64,000 nucleotides of DNA from Actinoplanes sp. NBC_00393 (GCF_036053395.1 NZ_CP107942.1:3252501-3316500); one strand, 5' to 3'. Counted from the stretch's first letter, positions 17,513 to 26,080 are shown. Program-made: numbers and translations. Notes: generated by a model from the letters alone, not told the origin.

Positions 17513-18220
17513 ATGGTGATGCATCCGGGTGAGCCACACGACGCCGGCGTCGCCGGACGGCTGAACTGGCTGCGCGCCGGCGTGCTCGGCGCCAACGACG
17601 GCATCCTGTCGACGGCGGGCCTGGTCGTCGGCGTGGCCGGCGCGACCACCTCGACCGGCGCCATCCTCACCGCCGGGGTGGCCGGTCTGGTCGCCGGCGC
17701 GGTGTCGATGGCGCTGGGCGAATACGTGTCGGTCAGCAGCCAGCGCGACGCCGAACGGGCCCTGCTGGCGAAGGAACGCCGGGAACTGGCCGAGTTCCCC
17801 GAGCAGGAGCTGGCCGAACTCGTCGAGCTGTACGAGGAGAAAGGACTCAGCACGGCGACCGCCCGGCAGGTGGCCCTGGAGCTGACCGCCAAGGACGCGT
17901 TCGCCGCGCACGCCGACGTCGAGCTGCACCTCGACCCGGACGAGCTGACCAACCCGTGGCAGGCCGCCGCAGCGTCCGCGGTCGCGTTCACCGCGGGTTC
18001 GCTGCTGCCGTTGACGGCGATCCTGCTGCCGCCGCCGCCGGTGCGGGTCGCGGTCGCGTTCGCCGTGGTCATCGCCGCGCTCACCGGCACCGGGTATCTG
18101 AGCGCCCGGCTCGGCGGCGCCCGGCCGGGCCGGGCCGTGCTACGCCTCGTCCTCGGCGGTACGGCGGGCCTGGCGGTCACCTACGGCATCGGCGCGCTGG
18201 TCGGCACCGCCGTCGGCTGA
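17513..18220 (+). CDS. VIT1/CCC1 family transporter
   Basis: A 235-residue membrane protein of the vacuolar iron transporter family: first membrane segment WLRAGVLGANDGILSTAG, second AGLVAGAVSMALGEYVSVSS, a charged cytosolic metal-binding region (residues 75-135) and three C-terminal helices. Family members export or sequester Fe2+ or Mn2+. A good AAGGAG site precedes ATG 17513. It is convergent with the HxlR gene, with which it overlaps at the 3' end. Confidence 0.85.
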   Translation: MVMHPGEPHDAGVAGRLNWLRAGVLGANDGILSTAGLVVGVAGATTSTGAILTAGVAGLVAGAVSMALGEYVSVSSQRDAERALLAKERRELAEFPEQELAELVELYEEKGLSTATARQVALELTAKDAFAAHADVELHLDPDELTNPWQAAAASAVAFTAGSLLPLTAILLPPPPVRVAVAFAVVIAALTGTGYLSARLGGARPGRAVLRLVLGGTAGLAVTYGIGALVGTAVG

Positions 18221-18655
18221 CGGCTGCAGGGTCAGCTGCCCGGTTGCGAGCGCGTCACCGCAGGCCGTGCAGTGCACCTCGGCCACGAACTCGTGCCCGC
18301 AGGTGTGGTCGAAGCGCACCGGATCGGTGCCGTCTCTGAGGTGCTCGTGTCCCCACCGCTTCAGGGTGAGCAGCACCGGGGCCAGCGCCCGCCCGGCGTC
18401 GGTGAGGCGGTACTCGTATCGCGGTGGCCGCCGGCTGTACTCCTCGCGGGCGATCACACCGTGCTCGACCAGCTTGCGCAGCCGGGCGGTCAGGATGTCG
18501 CGGGGCGCGCCGGTGTTGCGGGCGATCTCGGTGAACCGCCGCTGCGCGTAGAACAGCTCCCGCACCGCCAGCAGGCTCCAGCGGTCGCCGACGACCTCGA
18601 GGGCGTCGGCGATCGTGCAGTCCCTGGGGCTCTTGTCGGCGGGTGCTGTCGGCAT
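18140..18655 (-). CDS. HxlR family winged-helix regulator
   Basis: About 171 residues from ATG 18655. The HxlR domain starts at CTIADALEVVGDRWSLLAVREL and runs to LLTLKRWGHEH. A C-terminal extension contains the zinc-ribbon-like pattern CGHEFVAEVHCTACGD. ATG 18724 would give 23 more residues but would fill the promoter space shared with the divergent SGNH hydrolase, so the shorter form is preferred. The last 27 codons overlap the convergent VIT gene by 81 bp, unusual for this compact genome. Confidence 0.8.
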   Translation of the reverse strand: MPTAPADKSPRDCTIADALEVVGDRWSLLAVRELFYAQRRFTEIARNTGAPRDILTARLRKLVEHGVIAREEYSRRPPRYEYRLTDAGRALAPVLLTLKRWGHEHLRDGTDPVRFDHTCGHEFVAEVHCTACGDALATGQLTLQPSADGGADQRADAVGDRQARRTAEDEA

Positions 18656-18739
18656 CCTCGAATTCTCACCCGAGTGGGTTGTGATTTCAAACCGACTCCT
18701 GGTTTGATTTTCCAACTCACTCATCGCTTGGAGGCGGGG

Positions 18740-19399
18740 ATGACCCAACTGCTGACCGAAACCACGGATCCCGACGTCCTGGCGCCGGCGCAGGCCGCGA
18801 GGATCCTCGCCGGCGCCCCCTGGCGACGATTCGGCGTCTTCGGGGACAGCCTGTCCCTCGGCGTCGGCGACACCACGCCGGGCTACGACGGTCTGGGCTG
18901 GCCGGCGCGGGTCGAGCGGGCACTGCGGCGCGTCCACCCCGACCTGGCCTATCTCAACACCGCGAGGATCGGCGCGACCACCGTGCAGGCACTGCAGGAA
19001 CAGGCGCAGCGGATCAACGAATTCGGCCCCGATCTGCTGCACCTCAACAGCGGCGCCAACGACATCATGCGGCGCACGCCCGACTGGGGCCGGATCGAGG
19101 ACGACCTGCGAGCGATGTACGAGTGGGCGAGCTCAACCGGCGCCCACCTGAGCGTCTTCACCCTCGGTCGCGCGTTCGTGATCCCGGCCCTGCCTGACTT
19201 CGGCGAACGCGTCGCCCGCCTCAACGCCATCACCCGCACACTCGCGGCGGAGTACGGCGCGGTCGTCGCCGACTGCTGGGACCATCCGCTGAACGATCGG
19301 CCCGACCTGCTCAGCGCGGACCGAATCCACTTCGCCACCACCGGGCAGGCGGTCATCGCCAGCCTGCTGATCGAAGCGCTGGGAGAACGCCTGCGCTGA
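18740..19399 (+). CDS. SGNH/GDSL-type hydrolase
   Basis: A 219-residue esterase-like protein with all SGNH blocks: FGDSLSLG (Ser), the block II glycine in RIGATTV, SGANDI (Asn) and DRIHFATTG (Asp-x-x-His). There is no signal peptide, so it is probably cytosolic; such proteins deacylate small substrates. ATG 18740 has GGAGGCGGG upstream. It is divergent from the HxlR regulator, a likely controller. Confidence 0.85.
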   Translation: MTQLLTETTDPDVLAPAQAARILAGAPWRRFGVFGDSLSLGVGDTTPGYDGLGWPARVERALRRVHPDLAYLNTARIGATTVQALQEQAQRINEFGPDLLHLNSGANDIMRRTPDWGRIEDDLRAMYEWASSTGAHLSVFTLGRAFVIPALPDFGERVARLNAITRTLAAEYGAVVADCWDHPLNDRPDLLSADRIHFATTGQAVIASLLIEALGERLR

Positions 19400-19404
19400 G
19401 ACGG

Positions 19405-19436
19405 TTGCATCCGGTACCCAGGTACAGGCTTACCGT
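19405..19436 (+). promoter_or_regulatory. MerR-type promoter with 20-bp spacer and operator dyad
   Basis: TTGCAT (19405-19410) and TACCGT (19431-19436) are separated by 20 bp, the over-long spacing typical of promoters activated by MerR proteins through DNA untwisting. Inside the spacer lies the dyad CCGGTACC-CA-GGTACAGG (19411-19428; 7 of 8 positions symmetric). It precedes the four-gene operon whose third gene is a canonical MerR. Confidence 0.7.
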
Positions 19437-19479
19437 CGAACGGACGGCGCCGACGGCGCCCGAATCCGAGGAGGCCGGC

Positions 19480-19809
19480 ATGTCATTCGTGGTTCCGGAC
19501 GCGTGCACGCTGCCGACGGCCGAGCAGCCGTTACGGCTCGCCGAGTTCGACGCCTTGTTCGCCACCGCGGTGCGCGGCATCGACCTGGTGGACGCCACCC
19601 ACGCGCGGCTGCGGCTGTCCGGCCCGGCCGGACTGGCGGCCACCGTGCGGGACCTGACCGCACGCGAGACCGACTGCTGCTCGTTCTTCACGTTCACCAT
19701 CACCGAGGAACCGGATGGCGTGGTGGTGCTGGGCATCGAGGTTCCCGCGGCCTACGCCGACGTGCTCGACGCCCTGATCCGGCGGGCGGGCACGGTGTCC
19801 GCATCATGA
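19480..19809 (+). CDS. Cysteine-pair hypothetical protein of the MerR-type operon
   Basis: A 109-residue cytosolic protein, first gene of the operon behind the MerR-type promoter. Its mark is a vicinal cysteine pair in RETDCCSFFTFTI plus one Cys near the N-terminus (PDACTLP). Vicinal cysteines and the operon suggest soft-metal binding (inference). I do not recognise the family. The stop overlaps the next ATG by 4 bp. Confidence 0.75.
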   Translation: MSFVVPDACTLPTAEQPLRLAEFDALFATAVRGIDLVDATHARLRLSGPAGLAATVRDLTARETDCCSFFTFTITEEPDGVVVLGIEVPAAYADVLDALIRRAGTVSAS

Positions 19810-20201
19810 GCGGGCTGTTGACGCTGTCCGAACTGGCCGATCGATCGGGCGTGTCCGTGCCGCGGCTGCAGCGCTTCGCCGAGGCGGACCTGCTGGCGCC
19901 GGCCCGGCAGGACGGTGATCGGTACGGCTACCCGCCGGCCGAAGCGGGCGCGGCACGGGTTCTGGCCGGCGCCGAGGATCTCGGCATCGATCCGCTCGTC
20001 ACGTTCGGCGCGGGCTGGCGTGACGACGACTGCGCCGGAGCCCGGCTGCAGGCGGTGGCAGCCGCCCTGACGGGCGCGGCGCACGAGGGCCTCTGCGGGC
20101 AGGACTGCGGTTGTGCCACCGCGCTGTCGGGCGACGCCGTGGGCACCCTGACCGCGGTCGTCGGGCTCGGCGCCCGCTTCCCCACCGAGCAGGCGCCGTG
20201 A
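19806..20201 (+). CDS. MerR-like protein with short cysteine-rich C-terminus
   Basis: A 131-residue protein. The N-terminal half resembles a MerR helix-turn-helix (LTLSELADRSGVSVPRLQRF, then YGYPPAEAGAARVL), but the second half lacks the dimerisation helix of MerR and ends in a short segment with Cys in DDDCAGA and GLCGQDCGCA. It may be a metal-binding co-regulator or a degenerate MerR. It overlaps both neighbours by 4 bp (ATGA and GTGA), so expression is tightly coupled to the true MerR that follows. Confidence 0.7.
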   Translation: MSGLLTLSELADRSGVSVPRLQRFAEADLLAPARQDGDRYGYPPAEAGAARVLAGAEDLGIDPLVTFGAGWRDDDCAGARLQAVAAALTGAAHEGLCGQDCGCATALSGDAVGTLTAVVGLGARFPTEQAP

Positions 20202-20635
20202 GCGGCGGGCTGCGCACCGGCGAGGTCGCCGAGCAGGCCGGCGTCAACATTCAGACGCTGCGCTACTACGAGCGGCGCGGGCTGCTGGCCGAACCGCACC
20301 GCTCGCTCGGCGGGCACCGCCTCTATCCGCCCGACACCGTCGCCCTGCTCCAGGTGATCAAGGCGGCGCAGCGGCTCGGGTTCACCCTCGACGAGGTCGC
20401 TGAACTGCTCGACGCCGGCCGGCGCCGGCATCCCGGTGCGGACCTGCGGCAACGCGCGATCGACAAGATCGGCGAGATCGACCGGAGGATCGCCGACCTG
20501 ACGACGATCCGGGCCACGCTCGCCGAAGTCGTCGAGGCCCGCTGCGACAGCCTCACCAACTGCACGTGCTCCGACTGCCCGATCCCGTACCTGACAATCG
20601 GCTCCGCCGACCGAGCTGCCGGAGAGAACGAATGA
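20198..20635 (+). CDS. MerR family metal-responsive regulator
   Basis: A 145-residue canonical MerR: HTH LRTGEVAEQAGVNIQTLRYYERRGLL, wing GGHRLYPPDTVALL, dimerisation helix about 80-118 and a C-terminal metal loop with Cys in EARCDSLTNCTCSDCPIPY. The loop aligns with the Hg(II)-binding region of MerR, but the dimer-helix Cys (Cys82 in Tn501 MerR) appears to be replaced in RRRHPG, and extra loop cysteines are present. Metal specificity may therefore differ from classical Hg sensing. The start is GTG 20198. It probably acts on the dyad at 19411. Confidence 0.88.
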   Translation: MSGGLRTGEVAEQAGVNIQTLRYYERRGLLAEPHRSLGGHRLYPPDTVALLQVIKAAQRLGFTLDEVAELLDAGRRRHPGADLRQRAIDKIGEIDRRIADLTTIRATLAEVVEARCDSLTNCTCSDCPIPYLTIGSADRAAGENE

Positions 20636-20943
20636 GCCAGTCCATCCGTACGCCCGTGGTGGCGCACGATGACGAACACCGCGACCGCCACCAGCACGCC
20701 GACAACAGCCCACCGCGACGCAGCCGGATCGCCGGCGGGCTCGCCGCCCTGGCCTGCGCGGCGTGCTGCGCCTTGCCGTTGCTCATCGCCGCCGGCGTGC
20801 TAACCGGGGCCGGCGCCGCGCTGCTGGAGAAGACGCTGCTCGCCGTCGCCGCCGGCCTCACCGCCCTGGCACTCGGGATGTGGTGGCTGCACCGGCACCG
20901 CAGCGCCCGGCGTGCCGCGGCGGGCTGTGGTTGCGGCTGTTGA
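20632..20943 (+). CDS. Small MerT-like membrane protein with Cys- and His-rich ends
   Basis: A 103-residue protein with two predicted membrane helices. The first contains the vicinal pair in ACAACCALPLLIAAG, like the CC-x-x-P of mercury transporters. The N-terminus is His-rich (AHDDEHRDRHQHADN) and the C-terminus ends AAGCGCGC. This looks like a soft-metal transporter or scavenger at the membrane. No mercuric reductase or P-type ATPase accompanies it. It is the last gene of the coupled operon. Confidence 0.78.
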   Translation: MSQSIRTPVVAHDDEHRDRHQHADNSPPRRSRIAGGLAALACAACCALPLLIAAGVLTGAGAALLEKTLLAVAAGLTALALGMWWLHRHRSARRAAAGCGCGC

Positions 20944-20953
20944 ACCTGGCCTA

Positions 20954-23900
20954 TCACCTCCGCACGCCCCGCATCGCCGCCCCGGTGAGCACACTGGCGA
21001 AACCGGCGGCGATCATCCAGAGCGTCGCCGAACCGGTGACCGGCAGCTTCTCCTTGCTGGTGTCCTCCGCGACGGTCAGGTCCAGCCGCAGCGCCCGGAA
21101 GTTGCCGAACTTGTCGACACCGGCCGCGACGAACGAGTGTTTGCCGAGGCTGAGACCGTCCGGCACCTGGATCTCCGTCTCGAAGGCGCCGTTGGCGTCG
21201 GTCGTGACGGTGCCCAGAACGCGCGGCTCCGAGTAGACCGCGAGGGTCACCTCGGAGAACGGCGCATAGCCGCTACCGGACATCGTCAACGTCCCGCCCG
21301 GCTCCGCCGAGGTGATCGGGCCGTCCGGGGTGATCAGCGGTTCGTTGGTCTCCGGCGGCGCGGTGGGCACGGTCAACTCGGTCGGCACGACGGCATTCGA
21401 GGACGGCGAGGCCGCAGACTCGCCGGCGGCCGAGAGGGCCACCACATTGAATCGGTACGCGGTGCCGGCCGCACCACCCACCACACAACTCGTGGCGCCG
21501 GTGGTGGAACAGCTCGCCCCGCCGGGTGAGGCCGTAGCCCGGTAGCCGGTGATCGTCGCGCCGTTGTCGGCGGGCGGGTTCCACGACACGGTGATCGACG
21601 CGAGGCCGGCGGTGGCCGAAACCCCGGTGGGCGCGAGCGGCGCCACCAGATCCGGCGTCGGAGACTCGGACGGGCTCGTTGTCGGTGCCGTCGTCGGCGC
21701 CGGCGAGGTGACCGTCGGCGCGGTGGTCGGCGGTGTCGTGGGCGGTGTGCTCGTCGGCGGTGCGGTGGTCTTCGACGGAGCCGCAGACGTAGGCGCTGCT
21801 GACGTGGGCGCCGCAGTGGTGGGCGGCACAGTCGTCGGCACCGTCGTGGGTGCCGCGGTCGTCGGCGGCAGGGTCGTGGGTGCCGCAGTCGTCGGCGGCA
21901 CGGTCGTCGGCGGCGCGGTCGTCGGTGCAGCCGAGGTAGGCGGCGCTGCGGTCGGCGAAGCCGACTCTGACGGCTCCGGGGTCGGAGGTGTCGTCTCGGG
22001 TGTGGCCGTCGGCGTCACCAGCACGGTGGAGTGTGGCCCCGCATCGACGCTGTTGACCGCACGAACCCAAACCTCCAGCTCTTCGTCGTTCACCAGGCCG
22101 GTCAGCGTGGCCCCCAGCTTGTCGGAGTCCTCAATCGGCGTGAACTCGATGACGTCCCACCGTGCGCCGCCGTTGGTACTCACCTCATACCTCAGGTTGC
22201 CGGGGTCGCCGCCGTCGCCTCCCGGCATCAGGTACAGCAGCGCCGACGTGTTGCCGGCCACGGCCCCGAACGTGTCCAGCGGCTGCGGTGGTTCCAGGAG
22301 GGAGACCGGAAACTCCATACTCTCCGGCATGGGCTCCCCGGCTTCGTCGACGGCGCGCAGCCGCAGCCGGTACACGGCAGGCCGCAGACCGACCAGAATG
22401 CCGCGGACCAGGCCGTCCAGCGGATCATCGCCGAAGCTGAGGTCCTGCCACTCCTCGCCGTTGAGCTGCACCTGGTAGCTGCTGGCACCGGCGACCTCGG
22501 TGAAGCTGAGGGTGATCTCGCGGTAGCCCATTCGCATCCACACAACCGTCGGTCGATCCGCGGGAACATCCGTCGGGACGACCATGCCGAACGTGTAGAC
22601 CCCGGCGCCCGTGTCGTTCGTCGCCCGCACCCGAATCCAGGTCGGCTTGTAGTTGGTCAGACCTTCGACCGTCGCCGTCAGCATGACGACGCCCGCGTTG
22701 GCGGCTTCCGCGCCCTCACTCGCTTCCGGTTCCGGTTCTGCCTCCACTGACGGTTCCGGCCCCGCTTCCGCAGACGGCTCCGGTTCTGCCTCCGCTGACG
22801 GCTCCGGCTCTGCCTCGGCAGACGGTTCCGGCTCCGTTTCCGCTGACGGTTCCGGTTCTGCCTCCGCTGACGGCTCCGGCTCTACCTCGGCAGACGGTTC
22901 CGGCTCCGCTTCCGCCGACGGCTCCGGCTCCGCTTCCGCAGACGGCTCCGGCTCTGCCTCCGCTGACGGCTCCGGCTCTGGGCCCGGGCCTGGCTCCGGT
23001 CCCGGGTTCATCTCCACGACGGTGAGGGGCTGCCACACGCCGCCGGTGCTCACCTCGTAGCCGGAGATCTCCGAGTCGCCGGCATCCTCGGGCGTGAGAA
23101 ACATCAGCGCCGCCGACCCATTATCCGGCCGCACACCGAGCGGGCCGGGAGAACCAGGCAGGTCCGCGTCCGCCGTGACGATCCTGCTGGCGGCAACACC
23201 GGGGACGAAGTCCTGTCCGTCGTACTCCTCGGTGGTGGCGCGCACGAACACCTCCGTGGGCGTGTCGTTCTCCAATCCCCCGACCACCACCTCGACCTCG
23301 CCGGAGTCCAGCTTCACCCCGGGAACATTCAGCCAGGTCACGCCGTCGGACGAGACCTCCCAGCCGCTGACAGTGGCGCCGTTGTTGTCGCCCGGGGTGA
23401 ACGCGAGCGTGGCGGCTCCGTTTCCCGGTACCGCCTGGAGCCCGGTCGGCGCGTCCGGCGGCGCGTACGGATGGACCGAAAAGGACATCTCGCTGGCGGC
23501 GGAGCGGCCGGAGCGGTCCGGCGCTTCGGTGTTCGTCGCGTGCACGTAGAAGGCGTAGTTCGTGCCGTTCTCCAGCCCCGCGATCTCACAACTGGTCTGG
23601 GCCGTCTCACAGGTCAACCCGTCGGCCGGGTCGAAGTTGTTGCCGTTCTCCAGGAACGTGCTGACGATGTAGCTGGTCACGGGCGCGCCACCGTTGTCGT
23701 CGGCCGCCTCCCAGCTGACGGTCACCTTCCCGTCGCCGGGCACGGCGTCGACCCCGGTCGGCGCTTTGGGCAAGGCCCGAAACACCAGGGAGGTGATCGG
23801 CCCGCCGAAGTAGAGCTCCTCGGGCCCCAACTCACCGTCGATCACGGGAGAGGCGCTACCGTCGTCCATCGCCACGAAGAGTTCGCCGCTCTCGGCCAGC

Positions 23901-24625
23901 GCCAGCGACACCGGAATGCTGCCGGAGGCCTCGATGACCTGCTCCGGGTCCTCATCGGCACTCACGGAGAAGACCTTGCGGGTGTCGTTGTCCGCGACGT
24001 ACAGAACGCCTGCACGGTCGACCGCGAGATCGTTCGCCACCACATCCTCCATCACCGGCGTCGACCCGTCGGGGTCATACCGGTAGACGGTTCGGGTGGT
24101 CCGGTCCGCGAAGTAGACGTCAGCGCCGTTGCGGCTGACGGCGATTGAGACCGGGGCAAGGCCCGGCGTGGCCAGTGGGTGCTCCGCCCCCGCTTCCGTA
24201 CGCTTCACGATCTTGTGCTCGGCGGCGGAGGCCGCGTAGAGGGCCTCGCCGTCGTCCACCGCGATGTCGTCGACACTCAGCGGACCGAGGAGGAGATCGT
24301 CGCCGACAGTCATGTCGTGGTTGATCTCCAAGACGCCCTGGTCGTCACCCAGCGTCGCGGCGACGTAAACCGAACCGTTCCGGGTCACGGCGACCGACTT
24401 CGGCGCGGTGACGGAAAGTTCGTCGATCATCCAGCCGGGACGGAAACGGACGACCCGGTCGCCCACGACCAAATACGCTGCCATGTCGCCGTCCGAGACG
24501 CTCGGCGTGTCGGCCGAGACCGAGACCGTGGCCGTGGCCGTGGCCGCTGTCACCAGCCCCGTCAGGCAAGTGACGAGCAGGACGAGCAGCACGGCACAAT
24601 CGCGCCGCGGAATTGTTCTGACCAT
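20954..24625 (-). CDS. LPXTG-anchored surface protein with beta-propeller, FN3 modules and stalk repeats
   Basis: About 1223 residues. Order: signal peptide (RRDCAVLLVLLVTCLTGLVTA); an NHL-like propeller (about 45-290; repeats such as VAVTRNGSVYVAA, LAVDRAGVLYVAD); fibronectin type III modules; a Pro-Glu repeat stalk of ten 8-residue units; two further FN3-like modules; a Thr/Pro/Ala stalk; another FN3; a beta domain; then LPVTG, a hydrophobic helix and RGVRR, a class E/F-like sortase signal. It is thus displayed on the cell wall, probably in adhesion or matrix contact (inference). ATG 24625 is favoured by GTGGGGA upstream; GTG 24640 is possible. Confidence 0.85.
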   Translation of the reverse strand: MVRTIPRRDCAVLLVLLVTCLTGLVTAATATATVSVSADTPSVSDGDMAAYLVVGDRVVRFRPGWMIDELSVTAPKSVAVTRNGSVYVAATLGDDQGVLEINHDMTVGDDLLLGPLSVDDIAVDDGEALYAASAAEHKIVKRTEAGAEHPLATPGLAPVSIAVSRNGADVYFADRTTRTVYRYDPDGSTPVMEDVVANDLAVDRAGVLYVADNDTRKVFSVSADEDPEQVIEASGSIPVSLALAESGELFVAMDDGSASPVIDGELGPEELYFGGPITSLVFRALPKAPTGVDAVPGDGKVTVSWEAADDNGGAPVTSYIVSTFLENGNNFDPADGLTCETAQTSCEIAGLENGTNYAFYVHATNTEAPDRSGRSAASEMSFSVHPYAPPDAPTGLQAVPGNGAATLAFTPGDNNGATVSGWEVSSDGVTWLNVPGVKLDSGEVEVVVGGLENDTPTEVFVRATTEEYDGQDFVPGVAASRIVTADADLPGSPGPLGVRPDNGSAALMFLTPEDAGDSEISGYEVSTGGVWQPLTVVEMNPGPEPGPGPEPEPSAEAEPEPSAEAEPEPSAEAEPEPSAEVEPEPSAEAEPEPSAETEPEPSAEAEPEPSAEAEPEPSAEAGPEPSVEAEPEPEASEGAEAANAGVVMLTATVEGLTNYKPTWIRVRATNDTGAGVYTFGMVVPTDVPADRPTVVWMRMGYREITLSFTEVAGASSYQVQLNGEEWQDLSFGDDPLDGLVRGILVGLRPAVYRLRLRAVDEAGEPMPESMEFPVSLLEPPQPLDTFGAVAGNTSALLYLMPGGDGGDPGNLRYEVSTNGGARWDVIEFTPIEDSDKLGATLTGLVNDEELEVWVRAVNSVDAGPHSTVLVTPTATPETTPPTPEPSESASPTAAPPTSAAPTTAPPTTVPPTTAAPTTLPPTTAAPTTVPTTVPPTTAAPTSAAPTSAAPSKTTAPPTSTPPTTPPTTAPTVTSPAPTTAPTTSPSESPTPDLVAPLAPTGVSATAGLASITVSWNPPADNGATITGYRATASPGGASCSTTGATSCVVGGAAGTAYRFNVVALSAAGESAASPSSNAVVPTELTVPTAPPETNEPLITPDGPITSAEPGGTLTMSGSGYAPFSEVTLAVYSEPRVLGTVTTDANGAFETEIQVPDGLSLGKHSFVAAGVDKFGNFRALRLDLTVAEDTSKEKLPVTGSATLWMIAAGFASVLTGAAMRGVRR
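22737..22980 (-). repeat. Tandem 24-bp coding repeats (PEPSAEAE units)
   Basis: Ten tandem 24-bp units encode Pro-Glu-Pro-Ser-Ala-Glu-x-Glu, with single changes (V, T, G) in some units. They form the acidic stalk of the surface protein. Near-identical nucleotide copies imply recent slippage or recombination, so length probably varies between strains. Confidence 0.85.
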
Positions 24626-24640
24626 TTCCGCATTCCCCAC

Positions 24641-25062
24641 CGTGAATGTCGGCTCCGAAGCCGCGCTAGGTCACGTTATTGCGGCGCAAAGCGGCAACGG
24701 CGGCAAATGGCGAAAAGTGGAATGGCCGCAAGGGGCATCCTGGTTCCGAAAGTTTCGGCCAGTCCGACGGCGAAGATCGTCGATGAAGGCGCTCTAAGCC
24801 CAGAAAGCAAGGCCTGAGCTGCAACTAGCACATCCGGTTGTTCCGTGGACACATCGAAAGTTGTTGACAACGCCCGCCGCGCTGGTCGACAGTAGGGCAT
24901 CGACGACAGCGAGCCTCCACCGGCAGTCGTCGACCCCCGCCCCACCGCCCGTCCCCAAGCAATTCGGTATGACGCCGGCCGCGGATGGCGCCACCAGCCA
25001 CCCGGGTGCCGGCGCGTACCGCGCTGCCTGGTTCCCCGCCAGGCGTCACCAGGAGGTAACGC
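24641..25062. other. Intergenic region between surface protein and deacetylase
   Basis: A 420-bp divergent intergenic region with no convincing gene. It should hold both promoters. A perfect TTGACA at 24864-24869 on the plus strand lacks a clear -10 at normal spacing. The segment is less GC-biased in its first 200 bp than its surroundings. Confidence 0.5.
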
Positions 25063-26073
25063 ATGCACGACGCTCCGAGCCGCGCGAGAAACCGCCTGAA
25101 AATGCTCGCCGGCGCTACGGCCACCATCGCCATGGCCGCCGGCGCAACGGCGCTGGCCGTCACCGCCCACGCCGACGTCAACCGGGCGGTGGCCGCGGCC
25201 GCCAACTGTTCGGCCGGCTACGTCGCCCTGACTTTCGACGACGGGCCGAACACCGGCACCACCAACCAGCTCATCAGCACGCTGCGTTCGGCGGGTGCGA
25301 CCGCCACCGTCTTCCCGACCGGGCAGAACGCTTCGAACAACGCTTCGCTCATGCAGGCGTACAAGAATGCCGGTCTGCAGATCGGTAACCACAGCTGGGA
25401 CCATCCGCATCTGATCACGATGAGCCAGAGCCAGATCCAGTCCCAGTTGTCGCGCACCCAGCAGGCGATCCAGCAGACGGCCGGCGTGACGCCGACCGTG
25501 TTCCGCCCGCCGTACGGTGAGACCAACGCGACGCTCAAGTCGGTCGCGTCCTCACTCGGGCTGCGCGAGGTCATCTGGGACGTCGACTCCCAGGATTGGA
25601 ACAACGCCGGCGCCAGCCAGATCCGCCAGGCCGCCACCCGTCTGACGAACGGCCAGCTCATGCTCATGCACGACTGGCCGGCCGCGACGATCCAGGCACT
25701 GCCGGGCATCCTGCAGGACCTGCAGGCCCGCAACCTGTGCACCGGGCACATCTCGTCCAGCACCGGCCGGGCCGTCGCCCCGGCCGGAAGCAACCCGGGC
25801 GGCGGCACCGGCAGCTGCAGCGTCTCGGTCACCCGCGGCACCGACTGGCCCGACCGGTTCAACGTGAACCTCGCGGTCGGCGGCAGCAACACCTGGGTTG
25901 TACGGATCGCGCTGGCCGGCGGCCAGAGCCTGCAGAACAGCTGGAACGCCTCGGTCACCGGCACCTCCGGCACCGTGACGGCGCGCCCCAACGGGGCGGG
26001 CAACAACTTCGGGATCACCGTCTACAAGAACGGCAACACCAGCACACCCACCGCCAGCTGCGCCTTGAGCTGA
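25063..26073 (+). CDS. Secreted CE4 polysaccharide deacetylase with C-terminal CBM2
   Basis: A 336-residue exported enzyme: signal peptide ending AHA near residue 37; NodB/CE4 domain (about 45-235) with motif 1 TFDDGPN (Asp59/Asp60), motif 2 HSWDHPH (His110, His114) and motif 3 RPPYGE; Gly-rich linker; CBM2-like module from about residue 253 (CSVSVTRGTDWPDRFNVNL). It deacetylates chitin, xylan or peptidoglycan outside the cell, the CBM2 anchoring it to cellulose or chitin. An AGGAGG site precedes ATG 25063. A strong hairpin follows. Confidence 0.92.
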   Translation: MHDAPSRARNRLKMLAGATATIAMAAGATALAVTAHADVNRAVAAAANCSAGYVALTFDDGPNTGTTNQLISTLRSAGATATVFPTGQNASNNASLMQAYKNAGLQIGNHSWDHPHLITMSQSQIQSQLSRTQQAIQQTAGVTPTVFRPPYGETNATLKSVASSLGLREVIWDVDSQDWNNAGASQIRQAATRLTNGQLMLMHDWPAATIQALPGILQDLQARNLCTGHISSSTGRAVAPAGSNPGGGTGSCSVSVTRGTDWPDRFNVNLAVGGSNTWVVRIALAGGQSLQNSWNASVTGTSGTVTARPNGAGNNFGITVYKNGNTSTPTASCALS

Positions 26074-26080
26074 CCCGCGC

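Noticed and set aside
15467..17929. 820-codon open frame antisense to the debranching-like enzyme
   Set aside because: Shadow frame caused by high GC; it covers parts of three real genes on the other strand.
22737..22985. Tandem repeats considered as a CRISPR array
   Set aside because: Repeats are contiguous 24-mers without spacers and lie in frame inside a surface protein gene.
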